A DNA stretch of 64,000 bases. Origin: Pullichristensenella sp963930055 (GTDB lineage: Bacteria > Bacillota > Clostridia > Christensenellales > Aristaeellaceae). The stretch is taken from assembly GCA_963930055.1 (NCBI GenBank), contig CAWVKS010000001.1, positions 194,308 through 258,307 on the forward strand, written 5' to 3'. The position numbers and the translations under genes were made by a program. The notes under the pieces are model-generated. The model made no database searches. It saw only the letters and a program-made list of their open reading frames with translations, and was not told the DNA's origin. Shown piece by piece: positions 16,891 to 25,857 of the stretch. Position 1 is the stretch's first letter. Every line of letters starts with the position of its first letter.

Positions 16891-18153
16891 ATGGATCCCT
16901 TTGCCGAAAACCCCCGAAAGATCGAAGATACGCTGCTTGACTGGACGCAGCTCTACGCCCAGCCCTACGACAAGCGCAGCGTCGACCCCTACACCCGCAC
17001 GCGCGTCATACTCATCAACGGCACGGAGTTCGAGGCCAACTGGTTTTTGCACCAGTTTTCCCGCCACTGCGGCGACAACGAGCTGCGCCGCCAGCTGGCG
17101 CTCATCCGCCGCGGCGAACAGCAGCAGCAAAAGCTCGTCAGCATGCTCAAGCCCGCCGACGAGACCATTCTGGAACACACCATCGGCTATGAACAGCTGG
17201 CTGTGGACCTCACCGCGGCGCTGGCGCAGGCGGTGGGCGACGGGCGCGTAAAAAAGGCGCTCGACTTCGCCCTCCTGGAGGACTTTGACCACCTCTACCG
17301 CTACGCCGACCTGCTGGACCTGGAGACGAACGCCAGGGCGGAGGACATCGTCGGCCGCTATACGGAGATCATGCCCGGCCGTCCGACCATCGCCCACCAC
17401 CGCCACCCCTTCGATTCCATCAAAAAGCCCATCGGCAAGGACGCTGACCCCATGACCAAATTGGCCGTGGGCATCATCACCGCCGCCGAGCAGCAGACGA
17501 TGAACTACTATATGAACGTCTGCGGCCTCTACCCCACGCAGCTGGGGCGCAGGCTCTATCAGGAGATCGGCATGGTGGAGGAACAGCACGTCTCCCAGTA
17601 CGGCGGCCTCATGGACGTGCATGAGAGCTGGCTGGAAGGGCTGCTAATGCACCAGTACACCGAGTGCTACCTCTACTGGTCATGCGCGCAGACCGAGACC
17701 AGCCCGGCCATCCGCGGCGTTTGGGAACAGCTCTTCGAGCAGGAGGTCGCGCATTTGCACCTCGCCGCGCAGCTTCTGCACGAATATGAGCGCAGGGACT
17801 GGCGCGAGGTCATCCCCGACGCCGCGTTCCCCGCCCCGCTGACGCTCAGGGAGAACATCGCCTACGTGCGAAGCGTTTTGCAGGGCGCCGTCTGCGAAAC
17901 CGCCGTGCGCGAGAGCTGGGAGGACGTCTCCGCCCTCAAGCCGGACTTCGATTTCTTCCGCTATCAGGGGATCGTCAACAAAGACGTCGCCGCCGTGCCC
18001 AGCCATATGGCCATCGAGCGCTATATCGCCCAAAATGGGCAGGACTACCGCTGGGAGACGGAGAAAAACCCCGTTCCCGAATTGCGGGATCGCCGCCGCG
18101 ACAACACGGACGTCGGCCGCAGCCCCGCCCCCGTGCCCAGCGGCGTGCGCTGA
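16891..18153 (+). CDS. Large ferritin-like domain protein of unknown function
   Basis: This 420-residue soluble protein has no signal peptide. It contains helices with carboxylate/histidine patterns typical of di-iron four-helix bundles: LEDFDHLYRY near 129, EQQTMNYYM near 200, VEEQHVSQY near 228 and EQEVAHLHLAAQLLHEYE near 283. These suggest one or two ferritin or rubrerythrin-like bundles. No rubredoxin-type CxxC centre is present, so it is not a classical rubrerythrin. ATG 16891 is set by AAAGGAGG 7 bases upstream; the long in-frame extension to 16570 lies inside the RCC1 gene and is rejected. It may act in oxidative stress or metal handling; this is inference. Confidence 0.75.
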   Translation: MDPFAENPRKIEDTLLDWTQLYAQPYDKRSVDPYTRTRVILINGTEFEANWFLHQFSRHCGDNELRRQLALIRRGEQQQQKLVSMLKPADETILEHTIGYEQLAVDLTAALAQAVGDGRVKKALDFALLEDFDHLYRYADLLDLETNARAEDIVGRYTEIMPGRPTIAHHRHPFDSIKKPIGKDADPMTKLAVGIITAAEQQTMNYYMNVCGLYPTQLGRRLYQEIGMVEEQHVSQYGGLMDVHESWLEGLLMHQYTECYLYWSCAQTETSPAIRGVWEQLFEQEVAHLHLAAQLLHEYERRDWREVIPDAAFPAPLTLRENIAYVRSVLQGAVCETAVRESWEDVSALKPDFDFFRYQGIVNKDVAAVPSHMAIERYIAQNGQDYRWETEKNPVPELRDRRRDNTDVGRSPAPVPSGVR

Positions 18154-18160
18154 GAAACAG

Positions 18161-18184
18161 CCCGAGGCCATTTGCAGCCTCGGG
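18161..18184. terminator. Shared terminator between the ferritin-like and MATE genes
   Basis: CCCGAGGC (18161-18168) pairs with GCCTCGGG (18177-18184). Both convergent genes end within 8 bases of it. The T tails are short on both strands. Confidence 0.65.
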
Positions 18185-18191
18185 CAAATGT

Positions 18192-19547
18192 TTACGCGGC
18201 GGACGCATGCCGCAACCTTCTGTAAAACAACAGCGCCACGACCAGGGACACGGAATCGACGATGGGCTGCACCGCCATGCAGCCGTAGAGGGGGAAGAGG
18301 GCGTTGAGCAGAAACAGCAGCGGTATGTCCAGCACGCCCTTGCGCAATATGGAACAGACGAGCGATTCCTTCACCTTGCCCATGGCCTGGAACTGCACGA
18401 TCATCGGATAGCACACGGACATCATTGGCATGGCCACCACCATGATGCGCAGAAAGGCGGCGCTGTACGCGATGGTGCGCGCGTCGTTAATGAACAGGCT
18501 GGTGAGCGCCGGGGCAAAGAGCTCATAGGCCGCCAGGCACAAAAGCGCGAACCCCAGCGACACGCCGCAGCCAAAGACAAAGGCCGCGTGCCGCCGCTTC
18601 TGGTCGCCGGAGGCGTAGTTGTAGGCCAGCAGCGGCAAAAGGCCGTTGGCCACGCCGATGGAGAAGTACAACGGCAGCTGGTCGAGCTTTTTGACGATGC
18701 CCAGCGCCGCCACCGCCTCCGTCTCATAGCCGGAGACGAACTTGGACAGCGCCGCCACCGCCACCACCGTCAGCGCGTATTGCACGCAGGAAGGGAAGCC
18801 GATGGCGAGCACGTTTTTCAGATGCCGGCCCGCGCCGCGCAGGCAGGCGGGGGAGAGACAGACCACCGTCCGCCGCCTTATCAGCACATAGGCGATGAAG
18901 AACAGCGCCGATAGCAAATTGGAGATGGCCGTGGCCGCGCCCGCGCCCTCCGCACCCATGCCCAGGAACTGCGGCAATACGAAGATGGGGTCGAGGATGA
19001 TGTTGCAAACGCCGCCCAGCGCCACGCCCAGCGCCGCCGCCGTCGCCCCGCCCTCGGCGCGCACAAGGTTTCCCAGGAGCAGGTTGAGGATGGTGCCCGC
19101 GCCGCCACAGATGACCACCCACTTGGCGTAGCCAAAGGCGAGGCCGTATGTCTCGTCCGTCGCCCCGCAAAGGCGGAGGATGGGCGACGCGAGGGCGAAA
19201 AACAGCGCGGAAAAGGCCGCGGCGGCGATGAGCCCGCCCCAGAAGGCGAGCGCGGACACTTGCCGCGCCCTCTGTTCGTCCTTTGCCCCCAAAGCGTGCG
19301 CCATGACGCTGGCGCCGCCCACGGCAAAGAGGTTGGAGACCGCCGTAAGCATTACAAACACCGGGCCGACCACCGTCACCGCCGCCGTCTGCCGCGGCTC
19401 GTTGAGCAGGCCGACGAAGTAGGTGTCGGCCAGGTTGTAGATGAGCACAATCATCTGCCCGACGATGGTGGGCACGATCTGCTTGAGCACCGCCCGCTTC
19501 ACAGGCATGCGCTCAAAGAGGTACGCCTTATCCGTTGCTTTTGCCAT
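18192..19547 (-). CDS. MATE-family multidrug/sodium antiporter
   Basis: This 451-residue inner-membrane protein has twelve hydrophobic helices in two homologous halves, typical of MATE exporters. Both halves have the expected signatures: PTIVGQMIVLIYNLADTYFV at about 26-45 and IGFPSCVQYALTVVA near 250. It would export cationic drugs or metabolites using an ion gradient; the substrate is unknown. It ends 15 bases before the next gene's end region and is probably co-transcribed behind pepT, whose stop lies 15 bases upstream of its start. Confidence 0.93.
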   Translation of the reverse strand: MAKATDKAYLFERMPVKRAVLKQIVPTIVGQMIVLIYNLADTYFVGLLNEPRQTAAVTVVGPVFVMLTAVSNLFAVGGASVMAHALGAKDEQRARQVSALAFWGGLIAAAAFSALFFALASPILRLCGATDETYGLAFGYAKWVVICGGAGTILNLLLGNLVRAEGGATAAALGVALGGVCNIILDPIFVLPQFLGMGAEGAGAATAISNLLSALFFIAYVLIRRRTVVCLSPACLRGAGRHLKNVLAIGFPSCVQYALTVVAVAALSKFVSGYETEAVAALGIVKKLDQLPLYFSIGVANGLLPLLAYNYASGDQKRRHAAFVFGCGVSLGFALLCLAAYELFAPALTSLFINDARTIAYSAAFLRIMVVAMPMMSVCYPMIVQFQAMGKVKESLVCSILRKGVLDIPLLFLLNALFPLYGCMAVQPIVDSVSLVVALLFYRRLRHASAA

Positions 19548-19562
19548 CGCCCCCGCCCCCGC

Positions 19563-20765
19563 CTAACGCGCCGTCACCAGTTTGACGAGCATGGCCGTGG
19601 CCGCGTCCATGTCCTCGACGGCGATCAATTCGTGCCGGCTGTGGTAGTTGAGGCCGCCCGTGCCCAGGTCCGGGCAGGGCAAGCCCATGAAGGAGAGGCG
19701 GCAGCCGTCCGTGCCGCCGCGGATGGGTTCGCTCTTCGGCTCCACGCCCACGGCGCGGCAGGCGTCCTCGGCGCGGCGGATGACGTCCATGTGCTTTTCC
19801 ATCACCTCGCGCATGTTGTAATACGAATCGACGATCTTCACCTCCACCGTGCCCACGCCGTATCGCGCGTTCATGGTTTCGGCGGCCCCGGCGGCGAAGC
19901 GCTTGCGCGCCTCGAAGCGGGCGCGGTCGTGGTCGCGGAGGATGTAGTGCAAAAGGCACTCCTCCACGCTGCCGCGCAGGTCGCACAGGTGGTAAAAGCC
20001 CTCGTAGCCCTCCGTGCGTTCCGGCGTTTCCCCCTCGGGGAAGAGGGCGGCGAGCTCGCAGGCTACGCGGTTGGCGTTGACCATGCGCCCCTTGGCCGAG
20101 CCGGGATGGACGCTGACGCCGTGGATGGTGTAGACAGCGGAGGCGGCGTTGAAGTTCTCATACTCGATGCCGCCCACGTCGCCGCCGTCCACGGTGTAGG
20201 CAAAGTCCGCGCCAAAGCCCCGCACGTCGAACCTGTCCGCGCCGCGACCGATCTCCTCGTCCGGCGTGAAGGCCACCTTCACCGCCCCGTGGGGGATGGA
20301 CGGGTCGCCGGCGAGCGTCTCCAGCGCGGTCATGATTTCGGCGATGCCGGCCTTGTCGTCCGCGCCCAGAAGCGTGTCGCCGCCGGTGACGATGAGCGTC
20401 TTGCCGCGGCGCGCCTCCAGGCCGGGATACTGCCCCGGGGTGAGCACGTCGCCGTTTTTGAGCGCGACGGGGCCGCCCTCGTAGGGCAGCAGCACGGGGG
20501 AAACGCCCGTGGTGGGCACCACGTCCACCGTGTCCATGTGGGCGATGAGGCCGATCACGGGCTGCCCTTCGCAGTTGGCGGGCAAGGTGGCGTAGACGTA
20601 GCCGTACCCGTCTACATGGGCGTCCTCCAGGCCGATGGCGAGAAGCTCCTCCACCAGCGCCCGGGCCAGCGCCAGCTGTTTTTTCGTGCTGGGGCAGGCC
20701 TGGCTGGAGGCGTCGGAGGCAGTGTCGAACCGAACATAGCGCAGCAGGCGTTCATAGGCGCGCAT
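19563..20765 (-). CDS. pepT: Peptidase T (tripeptide aminopeptidase)
   Basis: The 400-residue cytosolic zinc peptidase removes the N-terminal residue from tripeptides. M20-family metal ligands are visible: HMDTVD near 77, GADDKAG near 137, the catalytic pair in TPDEEIGRGAD near 171, the VDGG segment near 193, and NYHSRHE near the C terminus. ATG 20765 is chosen because GGAAGGAAG lies upstream and MRAYERLLRYVRFDT is the family's usual start; the frame upstream to 20795 lacks support. MATE follows 15 bases later. Confidence 0.95.
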   Translation of the reverse strand: MRAYERLLRYVRFDTASDASSQACPSTKKQLALARALVEELLAIGLEDAHVDGYGYVYATLPANCEGQPVIGLIAHMDTVDVVPTTGVSPVLLPYEGGPVALKNGDVLTPGQYPGLEARRGKTLIVTGGDTLLGADDKAGIAEIMTALETLAGDPSIPHGAVKVAFTPDEEIGRGADRFDVRGFGADFAYTVDGGDVGGIEYENFNAASAVYTIHGVSVHPGSAKGRMVNANRVACELAALFPEGETPERTEGYEGFYHLCDLRGSVEECLLHYILRDHDRARFEARKRFAAGAAETMNARYGVGTVEVKIVDSYYNMREVMEKHMDVIRRAEDACRAVGVEPKSEPIRGGTDGCRLSFMGLPCPDLGTGGLNYHSRHELIAVEDMDAATAMLVKLVTAR

Positions 20766-20827
20766 ATAAAGACTTCCTTCCACAGTTTTGCACAAAGTTT
20801 GCCCGCGCGGGGCGTTTTCAAAAACAG

Positions 20828-20862
20828 CGCCCCGGTCGGCGCGCGGTCGGCCTCCCGGGGCG
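20828..20862 (-). terminator. Terminator after the DUF1846 gene
   Basis: CGCCCCGG (20828-20835) pairs with CCGGGGCG (20855-20862) and is followed on the minus strand by CTGTTTTTG. It separates the hprK operon from pepT. Confidence 0.75.
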
Positions 20863-20866
20863 GCGC

Positions 20867-22345
20867 TCAGCGGTAGAAGAGCCGCTGCGTCTCGTGTTTG
20901 GGCTGGCAGGTGAGGTTGACCCCCAGGCGGCGGAACGTGTCCTCGTCCACGGGCGAGAGCAGCACGCTGGCGTGCGCCTCCAGCCCCTTGAGCCGCGGCA
21001 GCTGGGCGATGGCCCGGGCGGCGAATTCGTCGTCCACCGCGCAGATGGCAAGGGCGATGAGCACCTCGTCGGTGTGCAACCGCGGGTTGCGGTTGTGCAG
21101 GGATGTCACCTTCAGCCGCTGGATGGGCTCGATGACGCGCTCGGCGATCAACTTCACTTCGTCGGGGATGCCGGCCAGCGTTTTCAGCGCGTTGAGCAGC
21201 ATGGCGCTGGCGCAGCCGAGCAGGTCCTTGGTCTTGCCGGTGACCACGCTGCCGTCGGCAAGCTCCATGGCCGCGGCGGGCTTGCCGGTGGCGGCCTCGA
21301 GGGCGTTGGCGGCGCGCGCCGAACGGCGGTTCTCCGGGGAAACGCCGGCCTGCTCCATGAGGATCTCGATCTTGCCCACGGCCGTGTCCTCGCCGGAGCC
21401 GCGCAATTTGGCGCAGCCGGCGGCGAAATAGCGGCGCACGATCTCCCGGCGCGAGGCGTCGCAGCAGGCCTCGTCGTCGGTGATGCAGAAACCGGCCATG
21501 TTCACGCCCATGTCCGTAGGCGACTGGTAGGGCGATTTGCCCTGTATGCGCTCGAAGATGGCGCGCAATACCGGGAAGATCTCCACATCGCGGTTGTAGT
21601 TGACCGCCAGCTTGCCGTAGGCCTCCATGTGGTAGGGGTCGATCATGTTCACGTCGTTCAAGTCCGCCGTGGCGGCCTCATAGGCGAGGTTCACGGGGTG
21701 CTTGAGCGGCAGGTTCCAGATGGGGAAGGTCTCGAATTTGGCGTAGCCGGCCTTGATGCCGCGCTTGTATTCGTGGTAGAGCTGGCTCAGGCACGTGGCC
21801 ATCTTGCCCGAACCGGGGCCGGGCGCGGTGACCACTACCAATTCGCGCTCGGTTTCGATATAGTCGTTGCGGCCGTAGCCGTCGCCCGAGACGATGTGGT
21901 TGAGGTTGGAGGGGTAGCCCTCGATGGCGTAGTGGCGGAACACGCGGATGCCCTGGTTTTCCAGACGGCGCTTGTAGGCCTCCGCCGCCTGCCCGGCAAA
22001 GCGCGTGATGACCACGCTGCCCACATACAGCCCCGCTTCGCGGAAGGCGTCGATCAGGCGCAGCGTCTCCGCGTCGTAGCCGATGCCCAGGTCGCCGCGC
22101 AGCTTGTTGGACTCGATGTCCTGCGCGTTGACGGCGATGACCACCTCGGCGCGGTCGGCCAGCGTCTTGAGCATGCGCAGCTTGCTGTCGGGCTGGAAGC
22201 CGGGCAGCACGCGCGAAGCGTGGTTGTCGTCAAACAATTTGCCGCCGAATTCCAGATACAGCTTGCCGCCGAACTGGGCGATCCGCTCGCGGATGCGCTC
22301 GGACTGCAGGCGGATATACATGTCGTTGTCAAACCCCTGCCGCAT
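20867..22345 (-). CDS. DUF1846 family protein
   Basis: This 492-residue cytosolic protein matches the DUF1846 family. Recognisable segments include QFGGKLYLEFGGKLFDD near the start, VVVTAPGPGSGKMATCLSQL near 170 with a P-loop-like GPGSGK, and DLLGCASAMLLNALK near the middle of the C-terminal half. Structures of relatives suggest a nucleotide-type fold, but no reaction is established. The ATG at 22345 shares its A with the TGA stop of the ROK kinase (TGATG), so translation is probably coupled; GTG 22348 is a possible alternative. It is the last gene of the operon that starts with the HAD gene. Confidence 0.92.
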   Translation of the reverse strand: MRQGFDNDMYIRLQSERIRERIAQFGGKLYLEFGGKLFDDNHASRVLPGFQPDSKLRMLKTLADRAEVVIAVNAQDIESNKLRGDLGIGYDAETLRLIDAFREAGLYVGSVVITRFAGQAAEAYKRRLENQGIRVFRHYAIEGYPSNLNHIVSGDGYGRNDYIETERELVVVTAPGPGSGKMATCLSQLYHEYKRGIKAGYAKFETFPIWNLPLKHPVNLAYEAATADLNDVNMIDPYHMEAYGKLAVNYNRDVEIFPVLRAIFERIQGKSPYQSPTDMGVNMAGFCITDDEACCDASRREIVRRYFAAGCAKLRGSGEDTAVGKIEILMEQAGVSPENRRSARAANALEAATGKPAAAMELADGSVVTGKTKDLLGCASAMLLNALKTLAGIPDEVKLIAERVIEPIQRLKVTSLHNRNPRLHTDEVLIALAICAVDDEFAARAIAQLPRLKGLEAHASVLLSPVDEDTFRRLGVNLTCQPKHETQRLFYR

Positions 22346-23295
22346 CACAAGTCCCTCCCCAGCATGGCCGCGCCGATGATGCCCGCGTCGTTGCCCAGGC
22401 GGGCCAGCTCCACCTGCGTGGTGGAAAGCTCGGGCAAGTAGAGGTAGTCGCGCAGCGCAGCGCGCACGGCGTCGAGCAAAAAGTCGCCCGCGTAGGCCAC
22501 GCCGCCGCCGAGCACCACCATGTCGGGATCGAGGATGTCAATGAGGTTGCTCAGCCCGACGCAAAGATACTTGACATATGTAGCAAATATCTCCAGGCAA
22601 TCGCCGTCGCCCGCCTTGGCAAGATCGAGCACGGCCTTGGCGTTGAGCCTGCCCGCGTCGCCTTCCATCTGTCTGGCAAGCGCGCAGTCCGGCTTTTTTT
22701 TCATCAACGCGCTTCCCATGCGGATGATCGCCGTGGCGCTCGCGTATTTTTCCCAGCAGCCGCGATGGCCGCAGTTGCAGGGCTCGCCATCCACAACGAC
22801 GATCATGTGCCCGATTTCGCCGCCCACGCCGTGCGCGCCGCTGAGCACCTTGCCGTTAAAGACGATGCCGCCGCCCACGCCGGTCCCGAGGGTGACGAGC
22901 AGGCTGCTTTTCACGCCGCGCGAGGCGCCAAAGGCGCTTTCGGCCAGCGCGGCGACGTTGGCGTCGTTGTCCACGGATACGGGGAGCCCCAGGCCGTCCC
23001 GCAGGCGCGCAAGCAGCGGCACGTTCACCCAGCCGAGGTTGTTGCAGAAGGCCACCAGGCCGCTTTTGGGGTCCTGCTGGCCGGGGATGCCCACGCCCAC
23101 AGCGGCGAATTCCCCCGCCGCGCGGCCGCTTTCGGCGATCAGGCCGCGGCACATGGCCACCATATCGGCGGCGACGTCCTCAAAATTGCGTCCGATGCCG
23201 GTCTTGCAGCTGGCCTTGCACAGTATATTGCCGCTTTCGTCCACCACGCCGGCCTTGGCGGTGGTGCCGCCGACGTCGATGCCGATGTATACCAT
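22345..23295 (-). CDS. ROK-family glucokinase
   Basis: This protein of 316 residues should phosphorylate glucose or a related sugar with ATP. The phosphate loop IGIDVGGTTAKAGVVDE is at the N terminus, GGEIGHM marks the sugar site near 155, and CNCGHRGCWEKYAS is the ROK zinc site near 170. Start: ATG 23295 has GAGG 7 bases upstream, while ATG 23301 overlaps the hprK stop but has almost no spacing, so 23295 is preferred. Its place directly behind hprK links sugar entry into glycolysis with carbon-catabolite signalling. Confidence 0.92.
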   Translation of the reverse strand: MVYIGIDVGGTTAKAGVVDESGNILCKASCKTGIGRNFEDVAADMVAMCRGLIAESGRAAGEFAAVGVGIPGQQDPKSGLVAFCNNLGWVNVPLLARLRDGLGLPVSVDNDANVAALAESAFGASRGVKSSLLVTLGTGVGGGIVFNGKVLSGAHGVGGEIGHMIVVVDGEPCNCGHRGCWEKYASATAIIRMGSALMKKKPDCALARQMEGDAGRLNAKAVLDLAKAGDGDCLEIFATYVKYLCVGLSNLIDILDPDMVVLGGGVAYAGDFLLDAVRAALRDYLYLPELSTTQVELARLGNDAGIIGAAMLGRDL

Positions 23296-23297
23296 GG

Positions 23298-24233
23298 TCA
23301 TACCTCGCTTTCTTCCTGTTGGGCGCGCATGGCGCGCTCCATATGGCGGTGCGCCAGCTCCTGCGCGGCGTTGTAGCCCATCTGCTTGAGGCGGAAGTTG
23401 CGCGCCGCCACTTCCAGCACGATGGCCAGGTTGCGCCCGGGGTGGATGGGGATGAGTATATAGGGCACCTTCACGCCGAGGATCTCGCCATACTGGTCGG
23501 TCAGCCCCAGCCGGTCGTATTCCTTGCCCTGCTGCCAGTTTTCCAGCTTGACTTCCAGGTCGATGGTCTTGGAGCGTATGACCGCGCCCACGCCGTACAT
23601 GGTGGCGATGTCGATGATGCCCACGCCGCGGATCTCCATGAAATGCCGCACCAGTTCCGGCGATTCGCCCACCAGGCGGTCGTCGGCCACGCGGCGGATA
23701 TCCACCACGTCGTCCGCCACCAGCTGATGGCCGCGCTTGACCAGCTCGATGGCCGTCTCGCTCTTGCCCACGCCGCTTTCGCCGGTGATGAGCAGGCCGC
23801 TGCCGTAGACGTTGACCAGCACGCCGTGCATGGTCTCGCGCGGGGCCAGGTAGTCGCGCAAAAAGGAGATCAGCTCCACTTCCACCTGCGTGGTCTCCGG
23901 CGCGGCGGAGTAGATGGGGATCTTGCGCGCCGCGCCCAGCACCAGCATCTCGTCAAAGCAGGGGATGGAGCGGGCGATGATGATGCAGGGGATGTCATAG
24001 CTGAAAAAGCGAGTCAGCCGCTCGTGGCGCGTAGCCTTGTCCAGCATGGAGAGGTAGGTCATCTCCACCATGCCCAGCAGCTGCGGCCGCTCGTAGCCGA
24101 AAAAGTCCCAGTATCCTGCCAGCTGCAAGCCGGGGCGGTTGACGTTGGATACCTCGATGTTCAGCCGCCCGTTCTCGGCGGCAATGATGGTCTTGAGGTT
24201 CAGGGCCTTGACAAGATCCGCTTCCAGAACCAT
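23298..24233 (-). CDS. hprK: HPr kinase/phosphorylase
   Basis: The 311-residue bifunctional enzyme phosphorylates and dephosphorylates HPr on Ser46 and so sets carbon-catabolite repression in Firmicutes. The Walker A loop GESGVGKSE lies near 151-159, the family signature LVADDVVDIRR near 170-180, and the C-terminal helix with MGYNAAQELAHRHMERA near 285-300. ATG 24233 has GGAGGATGACGC just upstream, formed by the end of the HAD gene 3 bases earlier. HPr itself is not in the window. Confidence 0.97.
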   Translation of the reverse strand: MVLEADLVKALNLKTIIAAENGRLNIEVSNVNRPGLQLAGYWDFFGYERPQLLGMVEMTYLSMLDKATRHERLTRFFSYDIPCIIIARSIPCFDEMLVLGAARKIPIYSAAPETTQVEVELISFLRDYLAPRETMHGVLVNVYGSGLLITGESGVGKSETAIELVKRGHQLVADDVVDIRRVADDRLVGESPELVRHFMEIRGVGIIDIATMYGVGAVIRSKTIDLEVKLENWQQGKEYDRLGLTDQYGEILGVKVPYILIPIHPGRNLAIVLEVAARNFRLKQMGYNAAQELAHRHMERAMRAQQEESEV

Positions 24234-24236
24234 GCG

Positions 24237-25049
24237 TCATCCTCCGATCTCACCGCGCGCGAGCATGCCTTCGAGCACCTGCGCCACGCCGTCGTCCGTG
24301 TTGGCCGGCACGTGCAGAGGCGCGCGCGCGAGCACTTCTTCATTGGCGTTCGCCATGGCGTAACCGCGCCCGGCATATTCGAGCATGCCCAGGTCGTTGC
24401 CCGCGTCGCCGAAGGCGGCGATCTCCCCGCGCGCCACGCCCAGGTGTTCGGCCAGGGCGCGCAGCGCGCCGCCCTTGTCCACCTGCGCGCCCACGATCTC
24501 CAGATACGTGGGGCAGGAGAACATCGCCCGCAGCTGCGGGAAGGCTTCGGCCATCTGCGCGCGCAGACCAAGCAGCGCCTCGTGTTCGCCCAGGCAGAGC
24601 AGCTTCAGCGGCGGATGCTTGATCCACTCGGAAAGCGGCGCGCCCGTCTGCGTGCCGTGAAAGTGTACGCGCCCCTCGTATTCGTCGCATACGGCGGGCA
24701 CGCGCTTTGCGTAATACAGGCCCCTCTCCGGGAAATACTGTATGAATACGCCGCGCGCCTCCGCCATGGCGCACACGCCGCGCGCCGTCTCAACGGGTAT
24801 ATCGGCCTTGAAAAGCGGCGCGCCGTCCTCCCAGGCGCAGACCATGGCGCCGTTGAAGGCGATCATCGGCGCGTTCGCCTGAAGCTGCTGGGCGAACGGG
24901 CGCGCGGTCTCGTACATGCGCCCGCTGGCGATGACAAAGCGCGCGCCCGCGTCCATCGCGCGCTCAACGGCGCGAAGCGTGCGCGACGAAAGCTCGCTCG
25001 CGCCGTTCAAAAGCGTACCGTCCAGGTCCGTGGCGATGAGGCGTATCAT
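24237..25049 (-). CDS. Cof-type HAD-superfamily sugar phosphatase
   Basis: This 270-residue cytosolic phosphatase has the nucleophile motif DLDGTLLN at 8-15, motif II IASGR near 41 and the C-terminal GDAGNDLGML near 215-224. The cap domain lies between them and is of the Cof (C2) type. Substrates of such enzymes are usually sugar phosphates or flavin precursors and cannot be read from sequence. It is the first gene of the HAD-hprK-ROK-DUF1846 operon and has a clear promoter. Confidence 0.92.
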   Translation of the reverse strand: MIRLIATDLDGTLLNGASELSSRTLRAVERAMDAGARFVIASGRMYETARPFAQQLQANAPMIAFNGAMVCAWEDGAPLFKADIPVETARGVCAMAEARGVFIQYFPERGLYYAKRVPAVCDEYEGRVHFHGTQTGAPLSEWIKHPPLKLLCLGEHEALLGLRAQMAEAFPQLRAMFSCPTYLEIVGAQVDKGGALRALAEHLGVARGEIAAFGDAGNDLGMLEYAGRGYAMANANEEVLARAPLHVPANTDDGVAQVLEGMLARGEIGG

Positions 25050-25075
25050 TGGTAAACCGACCCCCTAACATTTCT

Positions 25076-25104
25076 ATTCTACCGTATTTTTCGCCGCGAT
25101 GCAA
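25076..25104 (-). promoter_or_regulatory. Promoter of the HAD-hprK operon
   Basis: TTGCAT (25099-25104) and TAGAAT (25076-25081) are separated by 17 bases on the minus strand. Confidence 0.75.
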
Positions 25105-25188
25105 GAGCGGAAACGCCGCCGCTGGCAAAAATCTCCGCGCCTGAAAACGGCGTTTTCGGAAAGGATAGGGAAACAGGAGGGATCGACC

Positions 25189-25857
25189 ATGTCCATCGGA
25201 CACATCATTCTCATCATCACCGGCCTTCTGGTGATCTTCGGCGCGGGGCAGCGCGCCCTCGACCGCCTGCGCCTCACGGATAAACAGGCGCTTTTGTGCA
25301 TCGCCCTCATCATCGCCCTGGGCTTTGTGCCGGACATACCGCTGGGCGGGAACGTCACCGTCAACCTCGGCGGCTGCGTGGTCCCGCTTATACTGTGCGC
25401 CTACCTGTTCGTCCGCGCCGGCACGTGGACGGAGCGCGGCCGCGCCATCGCCGCCTCGCTGGTCTCGGGCGCGGTCTGCTATATCATCGGCCGCTACACC
25501 GCCGACGAGCCGGAGAGCATCACCTTCGACCCCAACTACCTCTACGGCGTGGCCGCCGGCGTCATTGCCTGCCTGTTCGGCCGCTCGCGGCGCGCGGCGT
25601 TCATCGCCGGCGTCATGGGCGTGTTCATCGCCGACGTCGTCGCCTCCATCGAGGTCTGGTCGCGCGGCGTTCCCCAGACGCTCGCCCTCGGCGGCGCGGG
25701 CGCTTACGACGCGGTGGCGATTTCCGGCATACTCGCGGTGCTGCTTGCCGAGCTCATCGGCGAGATCCGCGAGCGCATGGCGCGCGGCAAGCGCCGCCCC
25801 GACCGCGAATACAGCATCGAAAGCGGCGAATTTCTGCGAAGGGAGCGGGAAAAATGA
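25189..25857 (+). CDS. DUF1614 membrane protein
   Basis: This 222-residue integral membrane protein has about seven hydrophobic helices. It carries the family's hallmark GFVPDIPLGGNVTVNLGGCV near 44-63, with ACLFGRSRRAAF in a later loop. DUF1614 has no known reaction. ATG 25189 is preceded by CAGGAGGG; the frame extends upstream to 25099 without a better start. Its last codons overlap the start of the spoIIP-like gene (ATGA at 25854), so both are made together, suggesting a shared role in sporulation or envelope work. Confidence 0.9.
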   Translation: MSIGHIILIITGLLVIFGAGQRALDRLRLTDKQALLCIALIIALGFVPDIPLGGNVTVNLGGCVVPLILCAYLFVRAGTWTERGRAIAASLVSGAVCYIIGRYTADEPESITFDPNYLYGVAAGVIACLFGRSRRAAFIAGVMGVFIADVVASIEVWSRGVPQTLALGGAGAYDAVAISGILAVLLAELIGEIRERMARGKRRPDREYSIESGEFLRREREK

